From assembly GCA_030374805.1 (NCBI GenBank), contig JARGSG010000053.1, positions 248,001-312,000 of the forward strand: a DNA stretch of 64,000 bases, in the 5' to 3' direction. The notes under the pieces are model-generated. The model saw only the letters and a list, made by a program, of their open reading frames with translations, did no database searches and was not told the origin of the DNA. Source of the stretch: Gracilaria gracilis. Its lineage: Eukaryota; Rhodophyta; Florideophyceae; Gracilariales; Gracilariaceae. Position numbers and translations under genes: made by a program. This document shows positions 10,153-20,274 of this stretch, one piece after another (within the stretch, counting starts at the first letter, position 1; every line of letters begins with the position of its first letter).

Positions 10153-10785
10153 CTTGCGCAGTGATGGAGGGACGGTTCACAAGCAAAACAAATCGGCACA
10201 GAAGTCTGCCCGGAGCTCTCCGATCGAGCTCCTGGGCTAATGAGCCCAATGGAATTCTGAGATACACATGTGATATGAGTTGGATATATTTGAAGCAGAA
10301 TTTGTAAGGTTATGATACAATTCAGATACTTTTTTAGTATATTGTTGAATTAGATATCATATTTGGGTGAGTCTCACGAAAGGCCTTGATATGGATATGA
10401 TATATTGAGGTTATAATGTTGAGGGAGATCTGATATGACAAATTTCAGAACATATCGCACTTTTATCGGAAATGTAGGAAATAATACCAAAGATATATCA
10501 CATATATATCAGTTCCACTTCTGGAATATATCAAAAGTTATCGGAACTGTATCCTTTCTAGATATCTTTCATATCTGTACGATAAAAGTTTCATTCTAAT
10601 CCTACGTCCTGCAGAGATATCATATCAATATCCAACCTGTATCACAGATTTCCACTGGGGAGGGTGCCTTTAAATAAGGATACTACGCGACTCTTGGGCT
10701 AACTGTGACGTAGTATTACTACTTTCCCAGTAAAGATGGTTGTACGTCAACTAGCAAATGTGTACGTGTCTGTACTCCATTAACA
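10117..10785 (-). repeat. 5' LTR of the copia element, interrupted by a MITE
   Basis: The LTR consists of 10117-10244 and 10663-10785, together 251 bp, and matches the left LTR. The break falls within a block that is continuous in the left copy (GGGCTAATGAGGGTGCC). This gives the exact empty site of the MITE. Confidence 0.88.
10245..10659. mobile_element. MITE of 415 bp with inverted termini and 3-bp duplication
   Basis: The left end CCCAATGGAATTCTGAGATA and the inverted right end CCCAGTGGAAATCTGTGATA agree at 17 of 20 positions. The trinucleotide GAG is duplicated at 10242-10244 and 10660-10662, and the left LTR shows it only once. The inside is non-coding, AT-rich and full of GATAT/ATATC motifs. 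A 3-bp duplication fits PIF/Harbinger or CACTA activity, and a Harbinger-like transposase is present nearby, but no shared termini were found. Confidence 0.85.
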
Positions 10786-10790
10786 ACTGT

Positions 10791-11379
10791 ATGTGTCTTA
10801 GTCTATATTTTAGTCACGTGTAATAAATACATAATTGTGTACAAAGGCATCTAAATACATGCACAAATGCGTGTATGAAAATGCATATTGAGCACAAAAT
10901 CAGGGCACGGTTAGTCTAAATACTGTAGGTTTAATCTAGTGGTCAACTATATATGCAGATACTTGTTTCTTTCTAACAAAACCAAAATGTGCCTATGTTT
11001 GGTTAGGAAATGCTTGCGGTGCCAGTCACTGAAACTTTCTATGCATCAAGCACTTAAATCTTATCTAGAATCGAAGAACGTTTTACAGGGATTCTTGGTA
11101 AAATAATCAGCAGTTCCAAAATCAAAATCTATCCACGTGTTCAGTTGTGTTATTTCTATTTGAAGTAATAACATCTTACTCATTTTTTTTAATGTTTTCG
11201 TACTGTACTTTGCACTTGAATTGCTATGCACATAACTGAGCTATCTAACACTACCATGCTTCTCACAAAACCAGGTCTTTTCTTACATTAGAATTCACAC
11301 GTACAAAAGTATTTCTTCCTCTCTACTTCTTACGAAATTGAAAAAATCCTTGTAACGAAGAGGACATACCGTCGATTTT
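10791..11379. other. AT-rich spacer, no gene seen
   Basis: This was probably continuous with 4700-5397 before the copia insertion. I see no open frame of family character and no repeat structure. Confidence 0.55.
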
Positions 11380-12549
11380 TTAAATTCGATCCGATACATT
11401 CTTTTTCGGGACGGAGAAATTGTTCAATATTTCCAAATTGACCTTTGAAAGTAAAGCTCTACTCTTCAGCGAAGGAGATCTAGAAAATGTTCCATAAAGA
11501 GCACCGATGCAGATTGTTTCTCGTGGGTCAATGATAACATATGGTAGGGTCAACGATTGTGATTTGTGCGTGGTCATAGAATGAGCTGGAGCAATCAGAA
11601 GTGCTCTTAAATGTTCAAAAAAATAGGTGGTTCAATAAGTATTGTTGATCTTGCTTCTGCTTACATTTATGGAGACCCATTGCATTTCATTGCTCCAATT
11701 AAACCCATGTATAAATTTGAACACTGCACCAATAGAGAAGGAACTGATGTATCTTCTAGAGTAGACCTCTCTTTTACTTCTCACACAGTTTTCTGTGGCT
11801 GAAGGGGATTGGTTGAAAGAACGGCTTAACGTGTTCCTATTGTTTTTTTTTGAGAGCCCTAATAGTGGGCACAAATTGATTCGCAACATAACCGACATCC
11901 AGTCTCCACGATAATTACTGGTCTTGGAGTAAACTTGCCACCACTTTGAAGACTAGAGATGTAAGAACTCTTGTTAAAGTAATTTTCTGCTAAAGTTCGT
12001 CGATTTTATAGCTCTTTAGCTTTTGTCGGTAGTGTGCAGCTGTGTACATGAAATGTCCCTACCTGTCCGAAATTTCGAGATATCATTTCTTCCATTAAAG
12101 AAATTGGCCGTATGGTTGCGAGCAGTAACGATTGGGGATCTTTGCCATTCTGGTTAGATGATAAACAGCTTTTGTAAATCTTCAATATAGCGTGAATTCA
12201 ATGCTTCTGCATCTGTTTCTTTGGATTTTGATGATCTCATACGCAGTAATATTTCTGCATACTTCCTATCATCTCCCTGTCTGACAAATTTTGACAAGCT
12301 TAAAAAGTACACCCCAACTGTCAAGTATTGATGAATAGGTTCAAGTGCAGCAGGAATTCGTTCTGGTTTTGAGAGAATTCCATAAGAGTTTACTACCGGT
12401 AACTGTAGGCCATCACCAGTAATAATCAAGACAATTGCAGCAAAAAACATATTTTCATAAGCTGGTCGAAGTCGAAGGGTAACAAAATCAAGATATTGTA
12501 TCAAATGCACGAAGATCATTGAGAATTCTTCATGTTGAAAACACCTCAC
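11380..12549 (-). pseudogene. Pif1-like helicase relic
   Basis: Two pieces on the minus strand carry helicase motifs. The upstream one (12549-12154) has VLIITGDGLQLPVV (motif III, GDxxQLPP) and FVRQGDDRKYAEILLRMR (the RQ...F..IL..R block). The downstream one (11577-11380) has MTTHKSQSLTLPYVIID (the THKSQG motif V/VI) and GALYGTFSRSPSLKSR. The sequence between them has several stops. The N-terminal ATPase motifs are absent, because the similarity ends where the gypsy LTR begins at about 12557. Such helicases are host proteins or the helicase part of Helitrons. No Rep domain is visible, so the origin is undecided. Confidence 0.7.
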
Positions 12550-12556
12550 AACACCC

Positions 12557-13130
12557 TGCTCAGCACAGCGGAGGACCGCTGGAACTAAATCTCGGAGGGT
12601 GAGCCGCTGCAGGAAGTTCGCTTACGCTCATCTGAAGACGATCGTTGAGCCGCGCCTGCAGCAATGGATCCCGTCAGTGTGCACACAAGCTGACAGTCGT
12701 GTGTACAAAATTTGCATATATGATTTTTGGTGTTCTTTTGAAGGTGCGAGTAGACCTGTACCCGACTGTAAGACTCACCTACAACTATCGCGGCGCCTAG
12801 CGGTGGTCGTGGGCAAACCAGTATAAAAGCTTTCGGGCGACGGCCGAAGGCAACCTCCGAGAAAAAAGAACATCAAACTGGAGGTGTGCCCTTTCTCTGT
12901 GCCCTCACCGTGTGGCTGTCTCTCCAGCGACCGCGGACTCCCTGTACCTCGACCTCTTTTCCCTTTCTTTCTCTGTTTCTATCCTTTGCTTTCCGAACCG
13001 GACCGCTACAGTACTGTCCTACGTACGACTCTTCAACAAAGCGCTTTGAACTAATAAAAGTACGAGTTGTGCTAGAACTCTACTCTACTCATTTTTTTCT
13101 CGTTTCTTCTCCTACTATTGCATCAAACTA
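12557..13130 (+). repeat. Probable 5' LTR of a gypsy fragment
   Basis: GC-rich non-coding sequence lies between the helicase relic and a gag start, with approximate limits TGCTCAGC and TTGCATCA. It contains a strong TATAAAA box at 12822-12828 and an AATAAA hexamer at 13053-13058, the layout expected of an LTR promoter and polyadenylation region. There is no second copy in the window for confirmation. Confidence 0.5.
12822..12828 (+). promoter_or_regulatory. TATA box of the gypsy LTR
   Basis: TATAAAA sits about 320 bp upstream of the gag start, within the putative LTR. Confidence 0.55.
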
Positions 13131-13146
13131 TGATGTTATCGCGTAC

Positions 13147-13753
13147 ATGAAGGCTTCGTTATTCCGTTCGGTTACAAAGCCAGCTCTGATTCGTTTCGGG
13201 ACTGCTTATGCGGCTTATAAGGGGAAATTTTCGGACGTTAATCGTACTTGTAGCGACGATGATCAGATGGCAATTGCACCAATCCGAGACTGCATTAAGA
13301 GCAGCATCCTACATGCTTTCTGCATTGTTAGGGAAATTGGTATCGTCTCTAATAATGAAGAAGCAACTGCAGAAAAGTTGCAGACGTGGTTCGAACATGC
13401 TCTTGGTCTGGCACCGAAGAACATGTCAGAACGAGTCGAAGCGGCAATCGCCTCCGTGTCCTACAGTAGTTGCGACCAAGACCCAGCTGGGGCCGTCACG
13501 ACTTTCGTGATCAATTTCATCAAGGCTCTCACTCAATCAACACAGCGCTTCTTCAATTTTTAACGACAAGGATGAGGCAGAAGTGATGCTTAACAAGGTG
13601 GAGAGCAAGTAAGAACCACCACTGCTACGAGAGCGCATCAGGATAAGGCGATCACTCTGGAACACCGAGGAGAAAAGTAGCATCAAGTTCTTTCGGAAGG
13701 AAGCTGCGGCCCTTGCACTTGAAGTTTCGCAGCACGAGACCGCTCGAGCTCGC
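13147..13753 (+). pseudogene. Gypsy gag, decayed
   Basis: An ATG at 13147 opens a 138-codon frame ending at 13563. Coding continues one frame over (DKDEAEVMLNKVESK) with a TAA near 13611, then runs into the next segment. The content is helical and charged with no conserved motif, so gag is assigned from position: after the LTR and before a zinc-finger and protease segment. Confidence 0.5.
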
Positions 13754-14401
13754 ATGACTTCCACTGGCAAATGCGATCGTTTGGAACACGGTAAGAAGTC
13801 TGGAAGGATTTCTGAATCCCGTCGTTTTGGAAGTGATCCGAAGGGAGTGGCGTTTCCCAGCTCTGGAAATGAAGGTGGGTCTATTTCGCAAAAGAAAACA
13901 TCGACCAAAGAGTGGACGGAACGCTGTCTAAATCCCAAATGCGACGACGTATATCGGGTTAAGAATTGTCCTATCACCTCTGCAGAGGAACGAAAGGAAC
14001 TACTAGAGCAATATCTCAAGACGAAGAAGGCCGCCAAGGCAGTCAAGAAAGCCCAATATGTTTCCAATATTACAGAGGACGGCAGGTATCGCGTTCATAT
14101 CGAAGATAGGGTTCCTGCACTTGCGCTGGGAGACTACGGCGCAGACTGTAACGCTTTGCCGCCTACTCTCTTCGAGGAAATCATGAAAGCAATCTTTTCT
14201 CTTTCTGTGAACGTATTTGACAGCCCGATGGAACTTGAAGGCGCATTTAATGTCGACGCAGACTACACTGCATCAAAATCGATTGTGATATCGATAACAA
14301 TTCGTCTGCCTGGATCCAGTATTCTCCTTCGTATTCGAGGAGTAACCTTCTACGTGGTAGACGAGTACATGGACAAAGTACTGCTCGGCACGCCTTTCTA
14401 G
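13754..14401 (+). pseudogene. Gypsy nucleocapsid and aspartic protease
   Basis: This is 215 codons. A Cys-containing segment (CLNPKCDD, then NCPITSAEER) is followed by a stretch rich in Lys and Ala. The protease region begins at about residue 120, and ALALGDYGADCNALPP sits at the active-site position, with DYG in place of DSG or DTG. A later hydrophobic block (YMDKVLLGTPF) matches the ILG motif near the protease C-terminus. The changed active site suggests an inactive enzyme. The frame ends at a TAG and reads on into RT with further stops. Confidence 0.65.
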
Positions 14402-15075
14402 TCCATAGGTTTTGATCTTAACGAGCACTTGGAACGCGTGCGTAGCCACGTGCATGATAAGAATCTATCTGAAATCGACTAAGGTCAGCTCAAGCTAGCC
14501 GCTGCCAAGTGCTACGGTGTATCTTATCAAGACGCAGATGATGACCGGATCCATCTCCCCGAGGCCCTTGCTGCCGGAATCGGGAAGGATGCGAACTAAT
14601 CCGTCAACGAGACCTTCTGCGATATTATTGCAAACGCTAAAGACAAAGGAATCTCTGCAGCTGGCCATACGCGTTTAGAATATATCCAGGAACGCAACAG
14701 AGATGCATTCAGGATCAAGTTGGGTCCAGACCCCCCTGCGAACGTTCCTCCGTGGGTCATCACACCAGCCAGAAATGCTCAGCCATTTCGTTCCCCTCAA
14801 CGTCTTTGTGCTCCACAGCAGAAAGAATTTATCATCCAGACAATCAAAGAACTGGAATCACTTGGAGCTGTGTGCAAAAACCTATCAGCTCGATGGGCAC
14901 ATCCGGCGCTGGCTGTTCCCGAACCAGGATCAACCAAGCTGAGATTTACTGTAGATTTCAGGGCCCCCGATGCCCAAACGATTCCAATTCAGTCTGCGAT
15001 GCCCCATTTGGAGACTACTTTTCAGGAAGTATCGGGAAGTATATGCTTCGCCAATATTGATCTGGCACATGGCGT
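14402..15075 (+). pseudogene. Gypsy reverse transcriptase, N-terminal fragment
   Basis: After two in-frame stops the frame reads NRDAFRIKLGPDPPANVPP, the typical linker before RT. It continues with QQKEFIIQTIKELESLGAV and ARWAHPALAVPEPGS, then LRFTVDFRAPDAQTIPIQ (the FRxDYR.LN block) and ICFANIDLAHG (first catalytic Asp). Similarity breaks at about 15075, just after this motif. The rest of pol is not found, and a different element's LTR-like DNA follows. Confidence 0.75.
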
Positions 15076-16228
15076 GAGGCAAAGCTGGGAACGGAAAGAA
15101 ATATCACAAACCGCGCCAGCGGCTACGCACACAAGGTATTCGGCCTTGCTGCCTATTGGGGCAGAGCAGTAGCAGAACCCTCCGGTGAGGCCGACACGTG
15201 CCGGGCGTAGCTCCGGGGGGGCTCTTCCTGACTTACAGACGGAGGTTGAGGTTTGCAATCGAGGAGCCAAAGGGATGGAATCCACTGGGTGTGGCGTATC
15301 CTGCAACAAGAAGGTTGAAATGGAAACCAGTGAAACGAGCCGCACTGCGGATTACAGACTCGTAAGAGCGGGGAATAATCCCGAGACAAAAAAAAGAAAC
15401 CTGTACAACAGGGCGAAGTGTTGCGAAACCGTAAGACGTAAACCAGGAAAGGTGTGCAAAAGAACGATAAATAAATGCCCGTAACGACGGAGGGGTGCTT
15501 CTCAGTGACGGAAGTGGGTAATTTGTCCGGATAAGCGGCGTTGTTCCCCGGGAATGGGGCGGAAGACCGTGGGCAAGCGAAACTCAAGCTATAGTCAAGG
15601 CTTCGCTGAGGTTTACTTCCCGTACAGTGGCGGCAAGTGCCATCCCTTATATACGGCTAACAAATATCAACTAAAATATCTAAGTACCCGGCACGCCGGC
15701 CAACACTACCCACATGTACCTCCCTGGCACTCCTGCAATGGCGTATCCGGTAATCGGGCGCGAGCACACACATGTCACGCTAATCACAACCTTCGTAGGC
15801 GGATCCCTAGTCCGGACCGAATAGCCAAATAGACTTCATAATAATAGGACGTTAAGCCGAAAATAACAACGGATATATGAGTGGCATCCCCCTCGGTCCC
15901 TGCCAAATGCAATTTCTGTACAGTGGGCGCGGCATTACGAAGCCCGGTTGGAAGAAGACTACTGAGTTGACCATGCGTACTTGTAGCTTCTGTTTTCTAA
16001 GTAAACTTGTGATTGTTTGTGATGGCCTATGGGCCAATAGCGTGTCATTGTGCGGACGCCGTTATCGAAAAGGCGGCGTTTTGTAAAAATCGACAAGTAA
16101 TTGACCAATAGGCGTACGTTGGTGGTGGCTTGCCGCCCAATGATAACGTGGTGGTGGCACCTTTCGGTGTCCCGTGACGCTTCACCGCTTGCGTGCCAGT
16201 ACGTACGATATCGGATCTCCGATCCGCA
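15076..16228 (-). repeat. Non-coding stretch, probable 3' LTR of the gypsy element at 16.2-22.5 kb
   Basis: On the minus strand the stretch starts TGCGGATCGG immediately after a polypurine tract, exactly where a 3' LTR should begin. Its content resembles the 863-bp LTRs in style (a TATATA, AAAATATCTAAGTA and a CCCGGGAATG block) without aligning to them. The far end is placed where the neighbouring RT fragment stops. No matching second LTR could be found at 22.5-23.5 kb, so the assignment rests on position only. Confidence 0.4.
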
Positions 16229-16244
16229 ATTCCCCCTCCTTAAA
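16229..16244 (-). other. Polypurine tract of the second gypsy element
   Basis: On the minus strand TTTAAGGAGGGGGAAT overlaps the end of the chromodomain frame (stop at 16240). The same core (CTCCCCCTCCTTA on the plus strand) recurs at 19.36, 39.0 and 42.2 kb. Confidence 0.7.
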
Positions 16245-17657
16245 TTTTCGCCGATCCCGAAGGGTTTCGGCGACGCCAAAAGCGTGCGATGAAGTGTTGG
16301 GGGATGTTTTCCGGCGGTTCGAAAGGATCCTGATCGGTGCGGTATCCATGCCACCGTACGCGATATTCTTGCCCGTTCGGGGTGTCGCGATGGTCGACGC
16401 CATGTTCTACCACGCTAAGAACGGTTCCGGGCGGTGGGGTAGGTTGGTAGTCGAAGGGTTCGTCCTCATACGGTGTTTCAGGGTCGGCAGCTAATGTGCC
16501 GTGTGTCCGTTCGGGAGTAACCGGTGTGGTTTCTGTCCATGTGGTTGGAGCGTTTTTCACATTGTCAATACTGACAGTGTTGTGAATACTGTCTTCATTC
16601 AGAGTGACAGTAGCGTCCTTTTCGGATACAACCTTAAACGGGCCAACCGTCTTCCATAATAGCTTCCAATACGTACGTTCCTGATCTGTAAGGTCCTCTT
16701 CTGCGTTCTTATAGTCCGGTCGGTCACCAAATACCTCTTCTTTTGCGGTAAAGATCGGTGTGTACCGTACGGACTTGTCAAAGTTTTCTTTGTAGCGCTG
16801 TTGGGCGCGCGTCAACTTCTTCGGGTGGTCTTCAGCGTGACCTGTAGAAGCTTGAGCGTGTACCGTTTTAACCGAGCGGCAGTGGTCTGTGTAGTCGTCG
16901 TTGGTTTCAGTGACTTAGTAGACTCAGCGAGCAGAACGCTCAATAGCTTACGGGTTAACGCAACGTCGAACGGTGAGGTACCTAGAGATCGATGGACCTG
17001 TAGGTTGTATCCGTACGTAACAGGTTGCTCATACGCGTGCCAAGTGTTCTGATGATCTGCTACGTAGTGGCGTAACCTCTCCACGAGTGTCTTGTTAGAC
17101 CGTTCGGCCTGACCATTTGTTTGCGGATGGTTAGCGGTCGTTAGTACGTGTTTGGTCCCCACGGTGCTGCACACAGTCTCGAAAAACTTAGAGACGAATT
17201 GAGTTCCGTTATCGGTTAGCAGATAGTTGGGGATTCCGTACGGATATATCCAGTTCTACAAGCAGGCCTTCGCCACTGCGGGAGCTGTAGTTGAGCGCAT
17301 GGGTATAGAACGAGCTATCTTGCTAAACCGACCGATTATAACCAGTATGTACTGGTAACCCTTTACGGACTTCGTGAATGGACCGACGATGTCCATCGCG
17401 ACAAACTCCAGCGGGCCGGCGGCGGGGAACAACTTCAACAGATTCTGCGACTTGAAGTGTGCTCCCTTCGTCGTCGGGCATATTCGACAATCTCGTACGG
17501 ACTGGAATACGTCACTGGCCCTATGCGGCCAGTAAAAGTCTGGACGAAGACTCTCATACATCCGAGTGGAGCCCGGATGGCTGACCAGATGGGGGGTAGT
17601 GTGCCAAGTAGAGGACGCGTGCCTGCAGTGATGCGGGTACGACCTTCTGGATGGCAC
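16240..17657 (-). pseudogene. Gypsy integrase and chromodomain
   Basis: The integrase shows VSHPGSTRMYESLRPDFYWP and CRICPTTKG (zinc-binding), LEFVAMDIVGPF (first catalytic Asp) and VGTKHVLTTANHPQTNGQAER (the block after the second Asp, with the catalytic Glu). The C-terminal part (16815-16240) ends in a chromodomain of ordinary layout: EYRVRWHGYRTDQDPFEP and NIPQHFIARFW. At least two frame changes separate the pieces (near 17250 and 16815). A chromodomain guides integration to methylated-histone chromatin in chromoviruses. Confidence 0.8.
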
Positions 17658-19244
17658 TGTCCAGCGGGGCTTTGCGCACTATGAGTCCACTTCGGTCAAT
17701 GTCGAACAGAGTGACACCGTTGCCGATATCTTTCCGTACGGACTCGCAGAAAGGATCATCTGCTTGAGTTCGCACCAGCTCTTCGACCGTAACCGGAACG
17801 ATATTGGTTTCCTCCGGGGTGACCGCAAGCACCTCAGGGATGCCAGCAGATTTTCGTTTGGGCGTTGGCCAATCGACGCAAACGTCACTGTACTCATCAC
17901 CGTCAACAGTAATGTTGGTGATGAGGTAGCCATCGTCCGTACAGTCATTCACTAGCAAGCAGGGGACCTCTTCGTCCAATGGGGCATCTTCTTCGCCATC
18001 CGTCCGGATCTGAGAAAGGGCATTAGCCGCTTGGTGCTTGATACGCGGACGGTGGATGACATCGAAGTCGAACTCCATTAGACGCAAGCGCCACCCAGCC
18101 AGTCGTCCTGAAGCGTCCGCAAGGTTCAGTGCCCATCTCAAGGAGTGGTGATCCGTTCGGGCTGTGAACCTCAGACCTTACAGGTACGGGCGGAGGTGCA
18201 GTATGGCCCAGACGACCGCGAGGCATTCCCGTTCGGTAGTAAAGTATTGCCGCTAGGTCTTGGATAGAGAGCGGCTCCAGAAACCGATTGGTAATAAGCC
18301 TCTGTCCGATTGCTTCTGTAGCAGGGTGCATCCAACCTCTCGGTCGCATGCGTCCGTATCCAGAACGTACGGGTAACGTTGAAGGGGAATGGCCAAAATG
18401 GGCGGGCGTGTCAGTCTCTGACGTAACTCGTCAAAGGCTTCGTATTCCGTATCGGTCAATGTCTCGAACTTCGTGGGTTACTCTTTCTCCAGCTTGCGGT
18501 TCAATGAAGCCGCAATTCGGACGACGTGCGCGACAAACCGGCGAAAAACGTGACAGAGCCCCAAGAACGATTGGCGCTCCGTCTTGGTCGTAGGCGGTTG
18601 GGCCTGCTTGATAGCCTTTTGTGTCTTAAGAGACACCGGAAGCTTTCCCGGTCAGATTACATGACCTAGGTAGTCCACCGGGCCACTGAAAGAGTAGCAT
18701 TTGTCTAGTGGGAGAGTAACATCAGCCGAACGGAGCATATGCAGTATGGTCCGCACATGGTCATAATGCTTCTCCACCGTCCGGGAATATATGATTACGT
18801 CATGAAGGTACACCAGTGCGTACTGCTATTTCACCCGTGTAAGGATGATATCGAGAGCACGCTGGAAATTAGCCGGTGGGTTCTTGAGTTGGAGTGGCAT
18901 TCTCCGATAACGGTACAGTCCCATATGCGACGTAAACATAGCGTTCAACCGGCGGTAGTCGACGCAGAAGCGAAGGCTTTCGTCTTTCTTGAGTGCGAAT
19001 ACGACTGGACTGGCCCCTTCTGCTGATGACGGTGCTATGACACAAGCAGCGAGCTGCTTTGTCACCTACTTGCGTTCGAGTTCTCTCCGAGCGGGTCCGG
19101 CACGGTACGGCATCTGGAATAAAAGCTTAGTGCCTGGTTCCGGATGGATGCGGAGCTTCGCTTCCGCAATAGTTCCGTGATGGCCGTCCTACATGTCCGC
19201 AAAAGGTCAAAGTAGCTCAATGACTTTATCCCGTTCGGAAACAT
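17658..19244 (-). pseudogene. Gypsy reverse transcriptase and RNase H with lost catalytic residues
   Basis: RT begins with VVFALKKDESLRFCVDYRRL near 18.95 kb. The segment carrying the first catalytic Asp is missing: RRLNAMF is followed at once by TSHMGLYRYRRMPLQL, an in-frame loss of roughly 60 codons relative to the related element. The palm motif reads YLHD instead of YLDD. RNase H shows YVLDTDACDREVG, GFWSRSLSKT and FTARTDHHSLRW. Several stops interrupt the frame. This enzyme cannot be active. Confidence 0.8.
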
Positions 19245-20080
19245 ACTCAGGCCTTATCTGTACCTTGCTGGGCCAATCGTTTTCATCTTTCCGTACGGTT
19301 TCTTGATCTTGTTCGGGATCCTTGTATTCCCGTTCGGAATTACTGTCCGAAATCGGAATGTGCTCCCCCTCCTTAGACTCGTCGCTCCGCGACGATGGTT
19401 GCGGAGTCATGAGCGCTACGGGAGATGAAAGAGCAAGTCCGATAACGGTGTTCTTGTGTAGTCGAACCGAGCTGTCCGAAAAGTTCGCTACGCGAACGAG
19501 AAAGGGTACGTCCGGTCGGAGCTCCGTAAATCCACCCGCGAGGAGTATAAGTTCAAGCGTCGATCTCGTACGGTGATGAGACTGTAGAAAGACCAATCCG
19601 GACGTTCTGGTGGTTACCAAGACGTTCGCTTTTGACATTGGGGTTAGAACAACCTGACGGGCAACGTATATCTTGTTAGATGGGGTTTCCCGTTCGGGTT
19701 CTCGTTCCGGCGCGGAAAATGCATTTCGTCCGTAAGCGGAAGTCTGTAAAGACACCGGTTTGGAGTGTCGTAGAAGTATTGTCCGTTTCGGTGGTAGTAT
19801 TGCCAAAACGTTCTTGTCAATAAAAGAGGTACCGAGTAGTACGCTGGTGGAGAGGTTAGAAACCACCAGTAACTGTACTCGTACGTTGAGGACCGACTCG
19901 GACCATAAGGGGAAGGAATCCTACGACATCCCTGCGGTTCTTCGACGCGTCCGTAATTCGGGGTCTTACGTCTGGTCGGAGTTTTGAGCGCCATTTCGGA
20001 GAGAGATGGCGTTCGTAAAACAGACAGGGTCTGGCTCTGGTGTCAAGAACTCCGGTTCACGGATACATAAGTGCCGTGTT
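19207..20080 (-). pseudogene. Gypsy protease and pol linker
   Basis: Near 20.03 kb the minus strand reads GVLDTRARPCLF, corresponding to VLDTGAGPNFI of the related element. The invariant glycine of DTG has become arginine. The frame changes once, then 219 codons continue through the protease C-terminus (VLLGTSFIDKNV) and a charged linker with DESKEGEHIPISDS, whose DNA is a polypurine-tract-like core. The linker ends where RT begins. Confidence 0.7.
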
Positions 20081-20274
20081 GAGGCCAACTGACACGTGCA
20101 TCTTGTAGTTTGCGCTAGAAAAGAGGACCGTTTCAGCTTCAATATCCGTATTGGTCAGGTTACATGTCAGGACAGGGGACTCCCCTCGGATGGAGTCCGT
20201 TCGGTCTGTCTCTGAAGGGGCAGAGCTAGGCCTCTGTGGAGGAGGCGATGCCTCTACGCTTCCTCCCGGTCGTT

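Larger units (their letters stand above)
5398..10790 (-). mobile_element. Complete Ty1/copia retrotransposon with target-site duplication
   Basis: The element proper is 5403-10785. It is flanked by the 5-bp direct repeat ACTGT at 5398-5402 and 10786-10790. Read on the minus strand, the order is 5' LTR (10785-10117, carrying a MITE), primer site, gag, protease region, integrase, RT, RNase H, polypurine tract and 3' LTR (5652-5403). Integrase before RT is the copia order. Without the MITE the LTRs are 250 and 251 bp and align throughout with scattered substitutions. The coding region is broken between gag, integrase, RT and RNase H, so the copy is not autonomous, but its structure is complete. 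Confidence 0.88.
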
